Positions 11,451 through 20,864 are shown, counted from the first letter of the stretch. The stretch is 25,604 nucleotides of DNA from Cristatella mucedo (GCA_009760855.2 WPIO01000066.1:2170001-2195604); one strand, 5' to 3'. A program made the numbers and translations. Notes: generated by a model not told the origin, from the sequence alone.

Positions 11451-11980
11451 ACAATGCGCCAAAGTCATAAGAATTCACCAGCATCTACTCGCGTAGCAGC
11501 GCAGCTAGCTAATCATGAGCTCTTGCATTGGCCATAAAAGCTTGCCCACAGCAGGATTGAGACCAACTATTTCAGAACAAGGGTCGTGAAAAACACCGCC
11601 TTTCATAGTATGCCGTCACAGCTCTTATTACTGCTGAAAACACTAATATTTATATCTAACTATCTTGGTCGTAATGCTTTCAGCTGGAATGGGCTTGATT
11701 GCACTAATTTGCTTGAAACTATAGTCATGACATACATTACACCAGGACATTTCCCATCGCTCCTACCAACTTGTCTTCCTGGTTATAGCATTCATAGTAG
11801 GATCATCGATTAATTAGATTAATTATTCTTTACGTGTTATCAGGTGATGCTGGTGGCTATGCATTCATGGCTGTGGTCGTTGGCATATTGTTCTAAATAA
11901 TGCAGCGGTTGCAAGCTTTCTACCGTCTCTGTAATAACCCATTCTGCCTAGTTATTATACTGCATTCTCCAGAGTGCTTT
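11451..11980. other. Non-coding stretch, no recognised gene
   Basis: There is no motif I can name. A plus-strand 75-codon ORF at 11586-11813 has a leucine-rich start but no clear signal peptide cleavage site, and nothing supports expression. Confidence 0.45.
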
Positions 11981-11982
11981 AA

Positions 11983-12003
11983 TAATAATAATAATAATAA
12001 TAA
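11983..12003. repeat. (TAA)n microsatellite at a LINE 3' end
   Basis: About seven TAA units directly abut the family B terminus at 12004, which reads on the minus strand. This is the (ATT)n tail expected of such elements. The other intact-looking end at 13990 also finishes in an attattattag tail. Confidence 0.9.
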
Positions 12004-12560
12004 TGTACTTGATATAGCGCCCTCAGAGAACTTAATCTCATTCTAGGCGCTTTACATTTGCTGCAAATGGAAATGCAATTGAATGGTAAGTAAAATCATG
12101 CTTGAAAAACAAACAAAATGAATAACATGGTTAGGGATGACCTGCACAGGGTCAGCATGCAAATGTGGTTAGTGGCAGCATGCACAGTGTCAGCACGCAT
12201 AAGCACGTGAAGGACGAATCACAGGGACCCATTAAATGCTCTACTAAATAGGTGTGTTTTTAGATTACTTTTAAATGTGTTCCCGTCAGGGGATGTTCTG
12301 AAGCAGGTCGCGAGGGAGTTCCAGGCTTTGGGAGCGTACGAACTAAATGCACGGTCTCCAAAGTATTTAAGGTCTGTACGAAGTATTTCCAGACTGTTGG
12401 ATTCCGGAAAGCGGGTGGTACGATGCTTGGCCTGATGGGGGAGTATGTCGGAGAGATAGGCTGGAGCCATAAAATGAAGGGACCTAAAAGAGTGAGAATA
12501 CGATCGAATATTCCAAGGCAGTTTGCGTTAGTTCTTTTTAAATCGACGTAGGGCTAACAT
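12004..12560 (-). pseudogene. LINE family B, best-preserved C-terminus and 3' UTR
   Basis: This is the 3' end of an L2-like element on the minus strand with its (ATT)n tail. The longest readable piece of reverse transcriptase C-terminus lies at 12219-12470. It begins MAPAYLSDILPHQAKHRTTR and contains FGDRAFSSYAPKAWNSLA, then NLKTHLFSRAF. This is the usual last part of these proteins after the polymerase domain, and it ends in a proper stop before the 3' UTR. Upstream to 12560 the frame is broken, though SFRSLHF is readable just before. There is no endonuclease or catalytic core, so it is a 5'-truncated dead copy. Its 3' UTR contains gcacagggtcagcatgc, a motif shared by the other copies. Confidence 0.85.
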
Positions 12561-12649
12561 GGCTTCAGAGATATTTCAGTGAGTTTTTGTAATAGGCAAG
12601 TCTTAATTAAAAAGTTATTATCACAAGTCCAATTGAAAAACTCAAATAG

Positions 12650-14000
12650 TGAAATATATACGTTAATAATTCAGCTTGGAATATCTTGAAAGAATTGGCT
12701 TCTTAAAAATTCATATCCTGTCCTGCTCCCACGTTGCATTGATCTCCTGCTGCCTTGCATAACGAACATCATTTTTATATATGACGTTATCCTCAGGTAA
12801 ATTTCCCAGCACCTTTTGAAAAAGCTGTAGTCAGGCCACTTCTCAAGAAAGCCATACTAGACAAAGAGCAATTGACCAGCTATCAGCCAGTATCTCTTTT
12901 ACTATTCCTATTAAAAACACTGGAACGGTTCGTGGTGGACCAGCTGAACTCATATATCGAAACTTCAAACATTCCCAGCCTTCAAGCACCTTAAATTCTC
13001 TCAACTCACTTGCTGCATGTATTGATGTCAGCCGCACATGGATGGCAGCACATTTCTAAAACTACACGGTGATACAACTAACTTTTTAACTATAGGCAAA
13101 CCCAGTGTGATGCGGAAACCAGAGGGGTTCAAAATTGGCTCTGCCTGCATATCGCCTGTAGCATCCCCATAAAATCTAGGTGTCACGTTCCAAATTGACC
13201 TCTCGTTAGACGACCACATGAGTTTCACAATCAAGTCTGCCTACTTTCAGCTACATAGCGTCGCTGAAATTCGGGCTTCCTTACATGAGGCTACCACGTC
13301 TGGGTTGGTCCATGCATTTGGTACATCCAGTCTTGACTTCTGTAACTCACTGCTTGCTGGCCAACCTGCATGTGCAATCAGGCGATTGCAGCTGGTGAAA
13401 AACTCATCAGCTAATCTTGTCAGTCGTGAGCTTCGAAGTAACCACATCACACCATTTCTTGCTGACCTGCACTGTCTACCAGTCAAGAGATGAATCGACT
13501 TCAAGGTTCTATTGCTCACTTTCAGGTCACTTCATTTTTTTGATGCAGCCTGTCTCATAGATCTAATTCTTCACCAGGCCAAGCATCGTACCACCAGCTT
13601 TTCGGAATCCAACAGTTTACCAACAACTTGTAAAAACCCCAAATCCTTCTGAGACCGTGCATTTAGTTTGTCAAATCCTATAGCCTGGAAGTCACTACCG
13701 ACTAACCTAAGAACATGCACTGACATTAAAAAAGATCTAAAAAGACCTATTAAGGGCATAAATTAGTTTGTCCCGGTAATTCGTTCTTTACGTGCTTATG
13801 CATGGTGACACAGTACATACTTCCACTAACTACACTTGCATGCTTATCCTGCCTGTGTCACAACTAACCTTCCTATGTGCTTTCTTTATCAAGCACGATA
13901 TTACTCTCCATTCAATCGCATTTCCATTTGCAACAAATGTAAAGCGCCTTATTAGAGATTGAGTTCTTCGAGGTCGTTTTATCAAGTGAATTATTATTAG
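12650..14000 (+). pseudogene. LINE family B, reverse transcriptase with the palm deleted
   Basis: This plus-strand copy reads FEKAVVRPLLKKAILDKEQL at about 12816, then SYQPVSLLLFLLKTLERFVV, the start of the reverse transcriptase fingers. At about 12965 it jumps directly to sequence that lies after the YADD motif in the copy at 14120-14765. The catalytic palm is therefore missing through an internal deletion. Downstream it reads NLGVTFQIDLSLDDHMSF, SSLDFCNSLLAGQPACAIRR, ANLVSRELRSNHITPFLADL and AWKSLP, with stops between. Its 3' UTR and a tail ending in attattattag close the element near 14000. It forms an imperfect inverted repeat with the copy at 14120-14765. Confidence 0.85.
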
Positions 14001-14002
14001 CT

Positions 14003-14095
14003 GTATTGTGTCCTCCGTCCATGAATAGCTTCTTCTATTCCGGCAAGCAGACGTACCACTCTTAATTACTACTCAAGATGTATAGCTGGGCTGCA
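14003..14095. repeat. Short block shared with 19790-19905
   Basis: The segment from tattgtgtcctccgtccatg through agcttcttctatt...gcaagcagac to attactactcaagatgtat aligns with 19793-19890, with one gap of roughly 15-20 bp. The second unit of the tandem duplication carries a further copy at about 24817-24914. The block is non-coding here and of unknown class. Confidence 0.5.
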
Positions 14096-14119
14096 GAAGT
14101 CGAGACGGAATGTCATGAA

Positions 14120-14765
14120 TGCATGGACCGACTTGGACGTGGTATCCTTATCTCAATATCCCGAAATTTAGCAATTTTATGAAGCTGAAATAGGCATATT
14201 TGACTGTGAACCTGATATAGTCGTCTAACGAGAGGTCGCCTTGGAACATGAACCTAGATGTCGAGCCCATTCAGCAGGAGGTATGCTAGCAGAGCAAATT
14301 TTGAGAGTCAGCCTTTTCAATTTGTGCATCACACTGGGTTTGCTCATAACTAGTGAGTTAGTTTGATCATGGTTTTTTTTTTTTAGAAAATGTGCTGCCA
14401 TTCCTTTGATAATGTCAGCAATTCATGCAGCAAGTGAGTTGAGAGAATTCGAGGTGCTCAATGGCTGGGAGGGATCAAAGCAAAGGTACAGCTGAGTGTC
14501 ATTCACATAGAAGTGAAAGCCTACATTGTGCTTGGCAATCACATCAGCACTAGGGAGAGCATAAACCGCGAAAAGAACCAGGCCTATCACGGAGCCCTGA
14601 GGTACACTATATTTAAGAGGTACCTCGGATTATCTTTGTCCATTCACGTCAATACTCTGGAGTCGCCCACTGATCAATGACCTGAACCACTGCAGAGCAG
14701 TGCCAGCGATGCCCAGGTGAGATAAGAAGCGCTCTGGAAGAACTTTGTAATATATGCACATGGAA
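14120..14765 (-). pseudogene. LINE family B, reverse transcriptase core with mutated active site
   Basis: On the minus strand from 14740 the frame gives LPERFLSHLGIAGTALQWF and then a SGRLQS segment. PQGSVIG follows at about 14595, then FYVNDTQLYL at 14484-14514 in place of the catalytic F-Y-A-D-D box, so one of the two catalytic aspartates reads as Asn. After LSTSNSLNSLAA come a poly-A tract and a GKPSV-like segment equivalent to 13090-13270. It is truncated at both ends, with the fingers missing upstream and the C-terminal tail missing downstream. The family's own YADD is preserved in the family A copy at 23940-23965. It pairs head to head with the plus-strand copy ending at 14000. Confidence 0.85.
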
Positions 14766-14815
14766 AGGGATCGAGATCTGTGAGGGTGCTTTATCAAATT
14801 TATTATTATAATTCC
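14766..14815 (+). mobile_element. LINE family B, 3' terminal scrap
   Basis: The sequence gatctgtgagggtgctttatc, then aaatttattattataattcc, matches the plus-strand ends at 5915-5965 and 13960-14000, including an (att)n tail. It abuts the 5' break of the minus-strand copy, so two insertions or a rearrangement met here. Confidence 0.5.
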
Positions 14816-17800
14816 TAGGACCTCTCTATCAAGCATTTGGTTTTTCGATCGATGGTTGTAGCAGCACTATAGCCGATTCCGTTGGTTACAATTGAAAATA
14901 CAGTTAGATTTTGTCAACGTAAATGTCGCAGTCAATTAAAGGGTTGCTTTTCAATAGGTATCGATGAGCAGAGAAAAAAAGGGCGACAAACAGAGAACGA
15001 ATTCTCTTGGGGCACTGTTCAGTGCTCTTATAGATGAAGTCTGACATGCACACTCATCACATTTTACTGAATTGAAGGCATTTTATTTTAACCGTGCCAA
15101 AGCCCCATAGGATTGACTTAACATTTTCTAAATGGAAAAGTAAGAAATAGGGTCAATACTAATAAAGCAACTGATGTATACAATTTACATATGGCAGTTA
15201 CATTCATATCATCGTTTTAGCATAAACTGTGATCAATTTTACGAGGGAGAGTGGCTTCTGCATTTACTCGACGGTAAGATTAGGGAGATGATATTTTTTA
15301 TATTTGGTTCTTCAAACATTTGCTACAAACTGCTGAATATATAAGACCGTTCTTATTAATGATGTTTGTATTTCATCAGTTATTCTATCGAGAGTATCTA
15401 CTGAGCAATAGAGGTGTGGTGAATTTCGCTAGTCTGACTCCATGCAGATACTTTGAAATCCTCGAACGAGCAAGTAATCTCTTAAGTGCCGACCATAAGC
15501 AAGCTACCCCAACCAGAAAACCTAGAGAGCTCTAGGCTTGGCTACCTTGTTAAATAGCCGAAATTTCAGTATCAGCATGTTTCAAATCTTCGAGGTCAGA
15601 ATGCTGCTCTACTAAAGCTGACTGCCCTGCTTACTAGACCGTAAGCTTAGGTCGTCCTGCCAAAACGTCTTTGATTCGATTCCTGCAAGCCGAATTCCTA
15701 ATTATACACCGAGGCTTGAATGCTGCTATAAATCAACATGCGGAATGTAAATGATTTTATGGGATTAGGTAACATTTTATTATCAGGTTGTAGCTTACAT
15801 TTACTTTAAGCAGTTCACTAGAGGCCTGTTGTGCGAATGCAGCTTGTATGCTAAACATGCTTACTTGTTTCAGGCGGGTCGGTGGATTTCTTCTGCAGCT
15901 TATTCCGGAAAATTAAAAAATACCCTAGTGTACAAATGAGCCATTGCCTTGATCTCATGACCGAATCCGACATGTCCATTCATCTTTAGTTTTGGAAATA
16001 TGAAGACATTCTCTCAAGCTGGATCGATTGAAACCTCGGCCATAACCTGTAATTTTTGAATGAGTTTTCTAAGATAACTTTAGGAATGACCATGTCCTGG
16101 TCCTATCACCTTGGAACTAAGCCCGTAAGGTTAAAATTAAACCGATAATTTTAGATTTACCTTAAAGGCAAAATGTATTCGTACAATTCAAATTATTCGT
16201 ACAATTCTGTACCGAATGTACACTTTGCCAGCATTAGGGTAAAGAAGGACACTGCTACATAATTGTGACTCGGTAAATGCTCGTGTGTTAAGGCGACTGC
16301 ATTCTGAATCGACATTCTACGTAACTCACCGTCATTTCTAAGATTAAAATACTGGTAGTCGAAGCAATGCTTTGTGAGTAGATATTCTCTGTAAGCCACC
16401 ACCAGTACTACGCTTGACATACTTGCTTTCAGGTCTCAGCTTTATGACTGGATACTCTATGTGTGGTTCGTTAGTCGTAGACTTGAAATACTGGTGGTCG
16501 AAGCTCTGCTTTTTTACTTACTAATCTTTATAACGCACCGTCCATTCCTCCTCTAAAATGCGGATTCGTGTCAGTCAAGGTTCAGAGAAATCTCAAAATT
16601 GCTACCAAAGGATTGTGATATCATTGTCAATGGCTTGACAACCTGTAATGTGAGTGGAATAAATTGGAATTGCATTCAAACTACAAGAGCAAAAATAAAG
16701 CTATGCCAACAGTGACGAGCTTGACTATATCGTTTATAAGTGCTCGTGATACATCCCAGGGCATACTTCTGATTATGAGTACTAAGAATGATAAAACTCC
16801 CTTTGTTTGCCGACTCCTTTCTCGGCCCTGTAGTGGCTACTGCATTATCTTGCATACACTACCTGCTGTACTCGTGTCCTCGATCATAGGATGCTTCCGA
16901 ATAACACTTTACTCATGCTCTCAGACTAGTGACGTCTTCGTCGACTGCACGGCTGCATACTGCTAGTAGCTGTTGAGTCAGCAAGAAAGAAAATTCTACT
17001 ATTTTAGATTACTAGTGATTCCGTTTCCAGATGTTGTTACTTGAACAACGTTAAATGGGAATGTAAACCTAGTTTCTCATCTCAGCCTCGTGTATCTTGT
17101 ATTATGTCCGTCGCTGACTCTTATTTTGAATACCTAAGGTGTTCAATGAAAACACTACTTCAGCTTTCGAGTGCTTAACACTGCAGTCAGTCCATGGCTT
17201 TAGCGGGCCGGTAAAGTAACGTGTATGCAAATGTGGGAAGGTGCAACATATAATCAACAGCAGCGTAACTGGCCTCAAACGATGGACGATTCTATTCGGA
17301 ATCTATGTATTGAAGAACCGACGAAGTAGCTTGGTGGTGTGGCTCAGCGGCTTCTGCTCGTCCCATGGCCTTGGCCAGCTCACAAATGAATGAGAAGCTG
17401 AAGCTCCTCGCCGAAGCTAAGCATTTAGCAGTCAGACTCAGAGCAGTGTGGCATCACTAGTGACCTCCACTTTTTGATTGATCTATTGGTTTGAACGAAG
17501 AAGTGTTTCGGGTTGCCTGGCTAATATTCTAACGATGAAAGTGTTGCCCTTTCAGGGGCTTTATCTGGACCATTACATTTCTTCACCGGCAAAGTTCCAT
17601 GGAAATGTATTCCAGTGCATTATTTTCATGTTAAAGTGATTTCAATTGTGGCAAACGCAATGCCTTTCACTACCTAAATAACTCTCACTTTTCTTGTTCA
17701 TGCTATTTTCATTGTAAAGGTCGAGAACGATCCGGAAAAATTGCAGTCCGGAATCCTCATACTCATAAAAGTAACGGTCTAATAGAAACTACTGAAAATC

Positions 17801-17935
17801 ACCAGGAGACATAGCAACAACGTAAATTCGAATCGTGTATTGTTTCGGGTAAGTTCCGCATAAATCATAAGCAAGAGTTTATGCATGAATTAAATCGCCC
17901 TATCCTTTAGCAGGTAACGGGCTCGAAAACAACTC
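14816..17935. other. Long non-coding stretch with a weak local duplication
   Basis: No gene is supported over about 3.1 kb. Two diverged copies of a motif lie about 138 bp apart: aaaatactggtagtcgaagc at about 16345 and gaaatactggtggtcgaagc at about 16483. The plus-strand ORF of 100 codons at 16664-16966 is the longest here but has no recognised domain. A B-box-like gattcgattcc lies at 15673-15683, and an A-box-like tggctcagcgg at 17340-17350. They are 1.7 kb apart and neither has a partner. Confidence 0.45.
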
Positions 17936-17939
17936 TAAT

Positions 17940-18380
17940 AATAGCAATGGTACGTTGATTGTAAGGCCATCAGAGAACCGATCCTCTTTCTAGGCACTTT
18001 CACATTTGCTTCTAGGGCATCACTTTCGATGGTTAGAGGTTGCATGCTCAATAAGCAATAAGTATACTATGGCTAGGGGTGACATGCACAGGGTCAGCAT
18101 GCACAGGGTCAGCATGCTGACCCACATAAAAGGACGAAAGGCAAGGATTCATTAAAAAAAGGAATGAAAGAGTGCGTTTCAGCATTTTTTTCAAATGTGA
18201 TGGAGTAAGGGGATGTCGTGACGCCGGTCAAAAATAGTTTCAGGCTTTAGGTGTCTACACTTGGAATGTAACAACTGAAGCTGGTTCTGGAAACGGATGA
18301 GCAGTCTCACACTGCCCATGTTTTCATATTGCCAAGAATCTGGGAAAAGGTTTATGTTTGTTAATGCAAACTGGCTCAAT
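17940..18380 (-). pseudogene. LINE family B, 3' UTR and decayed C-terminus
   Basis: It aligns with 12004-12480 on the same strand: the terminal aggccatcagagaac...ctttctaggcactttcacatttgct, a ggctaggggtgacatgcacagggtcagcatg block, and an aaggacgaa...attcattaaa block. The reverse transcriptase C-terminus at about 18180-18380 is too decayed to translate in one frame. The 15-16 bp unit gcacagggtcagcat is tandemly doubled at about 18085-18115. Confidence 0.65.
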
Positions 18381-18627
18381 TCAGCTGAACATCTTTAAAA
18401 ACATTGAATGATATAAGTTAACATCAACGTGTTAACATAGATGGAATTCGTCATAGCTGAGTCATGCAAAAATGACAAAAATAAAAAATATAGATAAGTT
18501 CTTATAAACACGGAGAAGGAGGACTATTCGGTCGCACAAGCCATTTCCTACAATTTGTGTTCTTCGGTAGTCCTGATGAGATATCCTCTGGTGTATTGAC
18601 GCTAGAATAGTGGCTATATTGCATATT

Positions 18628-18685
18628 AATTTATATAGCACCTAATTTAACTTAATCTGTACTCTCTTCGCAAATGCAGTCGACG
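18628..18685 (-). mobile_element. LINE family B, short 3' tail
   Basis: The sequence tatatagcacctaatttaac, then ttaatctgtactctcttcgcaaatgca, is a diverged version of the family B terminus at 12010-12068. No coding sequence adjoins it. Confidence 0.45.
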
Positions 18686-19035
18686 ACCTCGGTCATCAAA
18701 GGCGAGCACCTCAATCGCTGAGCCGAACTAGTGGGGCAAGACTCTGCTAAAGACACCTGATTTTGCCCTGCATGATCAAAAAAGCTTCAGGCAAATCTGT
18801 TCCTCTCGGCTACAGACGGCTCTGCTCCACTTATCTTTCATGTGCCGCTAGCGTGTGACTCTTTTGACTCTCTGTGCTTACAAGTCGCTACCCATTCTAC
18901 AAGGCTAAGATTACCACAGGTTAATGCTCTGCATTCAGGAAGGAATTTTTTTTGATTAAGTTGTTTGGCTTCGTAAATTTGCAAGCGAACTTCTATGTCA
19001 GCTTGCTAATTCATAACATGATCGTAACGTATGTA
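18686..19035. other. Non-coding stretch, nothing recognised
   Basis: No ORF, RNA gene or strong repeat was recognised. A phrase at 18985-19010 (aacttctatgtcagcttgct) resembles aacttccatgtcaacctgct at 10753-10775, which lies upstream of another family A 3' end. The flanks of these two insertions may therefore be related. Confidence 0.4.
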
Positions 19036-19160
19036 TTTCTGTCTGTAACTCCACAACGCCAGAAAGACTATGTAGGTGTTACTCAGCAGTATTTTCTACA
19101 GCTCGCTTACAGGGTAAGAGGATTTTGATATGCATCTATGATCGTTCGATAGCTGATGTA
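19036..19160 (-). mobile_element. LINE family A, 3' terminal fragment
   Basis: The sequence tctgtaactccacaacgcc, then agaaagactatgtaggtgtta, matches the 3' ends at 10908, 20865 and 22926, with weaker agreement to about 19160. It lies some 50 bp to the left of the tandem duplication boundary at 19211. Confidence 0.55.
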
Positions 19161-19210
19161 TTGGTAAGCATGGCAAACATTCTGCATTGAAAATACTAGT
19201 CACCTTAGGT

Positions 19211-20080
19211 GATATCAGAAGATGCATGCAGCGGAGGGAAGGATTATATTTAACCCTATTGCCTACACTTTTTTTTTGAGAAAAACATTTGCAAACGGAA
19301 TCGCTGTTGATCACAAATAGTTGAATCGGCACATCAAGCTACTCCACAGCTACTATTACGGCCTCAAGCTTGCACAAGACAGCACACTCAAGTCTAGCAA
19401 GCCTGATAGTGGTCAGTGGCATACAATACTCTATCGTAGCAATATGGGCTAAATCTCTCAATGGGGCTAACGTGATGCTGACATCTGTAAAAATCAGGTG
19501 TAAAGACTATAAAAAATGTTGAGCACCCCAGGTAAGTTTTCGGCTGAGACTTAAATGGTTGAGGAGATTCCGTTCTTTGAGGATGCTACAAAATATACCA
19601 ATGTTATTTTTATTAGATTACCTGCAAACATCTATTGCCCTCTTCGGATTTGCTAGGCTGTAATTTTGTCCCGTTGCTATGAGTTGGATATATATCGCAA
19701 ACGACTAGAAAGTCAGGGTTGCGATTAAAATGTGACTCGTATAACTTGTGGTGACCACGACATTGTGTCCTGAACACGGTCTAGGTCGCGTTGTATTGTA
19801 CCCACTCTCCATGCATAACTTCTTCGTATTTGGGCTAGCAGACACAATTACAGACTTAGCTGACTCCTTATTACTGCTCAAGATGTGTAACCGGAGCACT
19901 GGAAAACCATCAATCCTTAGTAGATAGTTCCTTTTATCTTTACACTTCTAAAGCCTGAACATCTCTCCTGGTCGACTTCCCGGAATTAACTACTTTAATG
20001 TAGTTAAAACGAAGCAGAAGCGGAACATGACCTAATTTCCAATTTTGTGAGTGTTTGTGACTTGACGATGACAATAAAGC
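19211..20080. other. Left part of the tandem unit, no recognised gene
   Basis: This stretch is repeated at 24235-25104. It includes the short block shared with 14003-14095 and a minus-strand ORF of 64 codons (19705-19899, repeated at 24729-24923) with no recognisable domain. The ORF's duplication is a consequence of the unit, not evidence that it is a gene. Confidence 0.5.
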
Positions 20081-20081
20081 G

Positions 20082-20150
20082 TTTGACATAGCACACTGGG
20101 AGAACTCGCTCTTCTTCTAGGCACTTTGCATTAGCTGCTAAAGATGCATG
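20082..20150 (-). mobile_element. LINE family B, short 3' tail (repeated at 25106-25174)
   Basis: The sequence tagcacactgggagaactcg, then ctcttcttctaggcactttgcattagctgct, is a clear form of the family B terminus. It lies just beyond the likely 3' end of the peptide gene, on the same strand, and is duplicated with the unit. Confidence 0.6.
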
Positions 20151-20271
20151 AACGACTTTTTCTCTGAGCAAAGGACGACTTGTTGTACCTGAATCAAAGG
20201 TGAACTCTATCTCGTGACAAAAGTCGGCAACAATAAAAGGACACTCGAGATTTCAAGGAACTCGGTCAAGG

Positions 20272-20278
20272 TTTAATT
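20272..20278 (-). promoter_or_regulatory. Candidate poly(A) signal AATTAAA of the peptide gene
   Basis: The only AATAAA-like hexamer variant on the minus strand in the 150 bp after the peptide gene's stop is AATTAAA. It is non-canonical and the call is tentative. No canonical AATAAA was found before the family B tail. Confidence 0.25.
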
Positions 20279-20428
20279 GCAGACAGCCGCACGGCAGGGC
20301 ACTTTTCACATTGTTCTTTCGTGATTTACGTTACGTAATATCCACGAGAAAACTTCGGCACTAGGCTTAGTGGCTTCACTAATCAAGTTTGCTGCTGCGA
20401 GCTCAAGTTCTTTGTGATCACGTCTTGC

Positions 20429-20806
20429 TTATCCCAAAGCTGCTGCAGCACCAGCAATAAGTGCCCCTATAAAAACTGGAAGCATTCGCTTGGATTCTTC
20501 GTTCTCTACAATCGGGAGTTTTCAGTTCTCAGTCAAATCAGAGCATAATGGCAACACGATAAACAAGTATATTACCAATGCAAAATCATTGACCTGATTG
20601 ATCCAGAACTTCATCGATCAGCTGCTCAGTTTGTCCTGACACCTATTAAAAGGAATTAGTTACAACAATGTCACCACAATCACACATTTCCTTCAAATAG
20701 AGCCCTAAATACCACTCTAAAGTGCTAACATACTTACTTCGTGAATTTCAGCTGCAAAAGTTATGCACAAAAGGCACAAGACGACGGCTGCAGCGAGTAG
20801 CTTCAT
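20429..20806 (-). CDS. Predicted secreted amidated-peptide precursor, three exons (AMP- or neuropeptide-like)
   Basis: The predicted product is a 64-residue secreted prepropeptide. Exon 1 (20738-20806) begins with ATG and encodes 23 residues: Met-Lys, a Leu/Ala/Val/Cys hydrophobic core, and a likely signal peptidase site at the TFA-A region. It ends at a strong GTAAGT donor. Intron 1 is 95 bp, with an AACTAAT branch-like site and a TTTTAATAG acceptor. Exon 2 (20594-20642) adds 16 residues including TEQLIDEVLDQS, an acidic spacer. Intron 2 (88 bp) has a weak donor (GTCAAT) and a TTGTAG acceptor. Exon 3 (20429-20505) completes NEESKR, a Lys-Arg processing site. After it come 18 uncharged residues rich in Ala, Gly, Leu and Ile, starting Met-Leu-Pro and ending Leu-Gly before TAA. 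The terminal Gly suggests amidation. Splice phases (0 and 1) join in frame. The mature part lacks the positive charge typical of antimicrobial peptides and loosely recalls temporins in design, so a signalling role is equally open. I recognise no named family. The main doubt is the intron 2 donor. Confidence 0.6.
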
Positions 20807-20811
20807 TTATT

Positions 20812-20832
20812 CTAAAATAAATAGCATATATA
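20812..20832 (-). promoter_or_regulatory. TATA-like site or 5' UTR splice acceptor before the peptide start codon
   Basis: TATATA at 20827-20832 lies about 21 bp upstream of the ATG. That is rather close for a TATA box unless the leader is nearly absent. The same stretch ends in TTTATTTTAG at 20812-20821, a good splice acceptor five bases before the ATG. An upstream non-coding exon is therefore an alternative. The sequence cannot choose between them. Confidence 0.3.
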
Positions 20833-20864
20833 CCTAAAAAATCAAGTGATAATGATGTGATTTA

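Noticed and set aside
13247-13519. 90-codon minus-strand ORF
   Set aside because: It is the shadow of the plus-strand reverse transcriptase C-terminus, which carries recognisable motifs.
16664-16966. 100-codon plus-strand ORF with several cysteines
   Set aside because: Upstream start context, splice sites and domains are all unconvincing. The length is within what chance gives in 3 kb of non-coding DNA on six frames.
17340-17350. A-box-like tggctcagcgg suggesting a tRNA gene
   Set aside because: No B box or cloverleaf could be found in the following 80 bp.
18085-18115. Tandem repeat that might be a CRISPR-like array
   Set aside because: There are only two adjoining 15-16 bp units with no spacers, inside a LINE 3' UTR in animal-like DNA.
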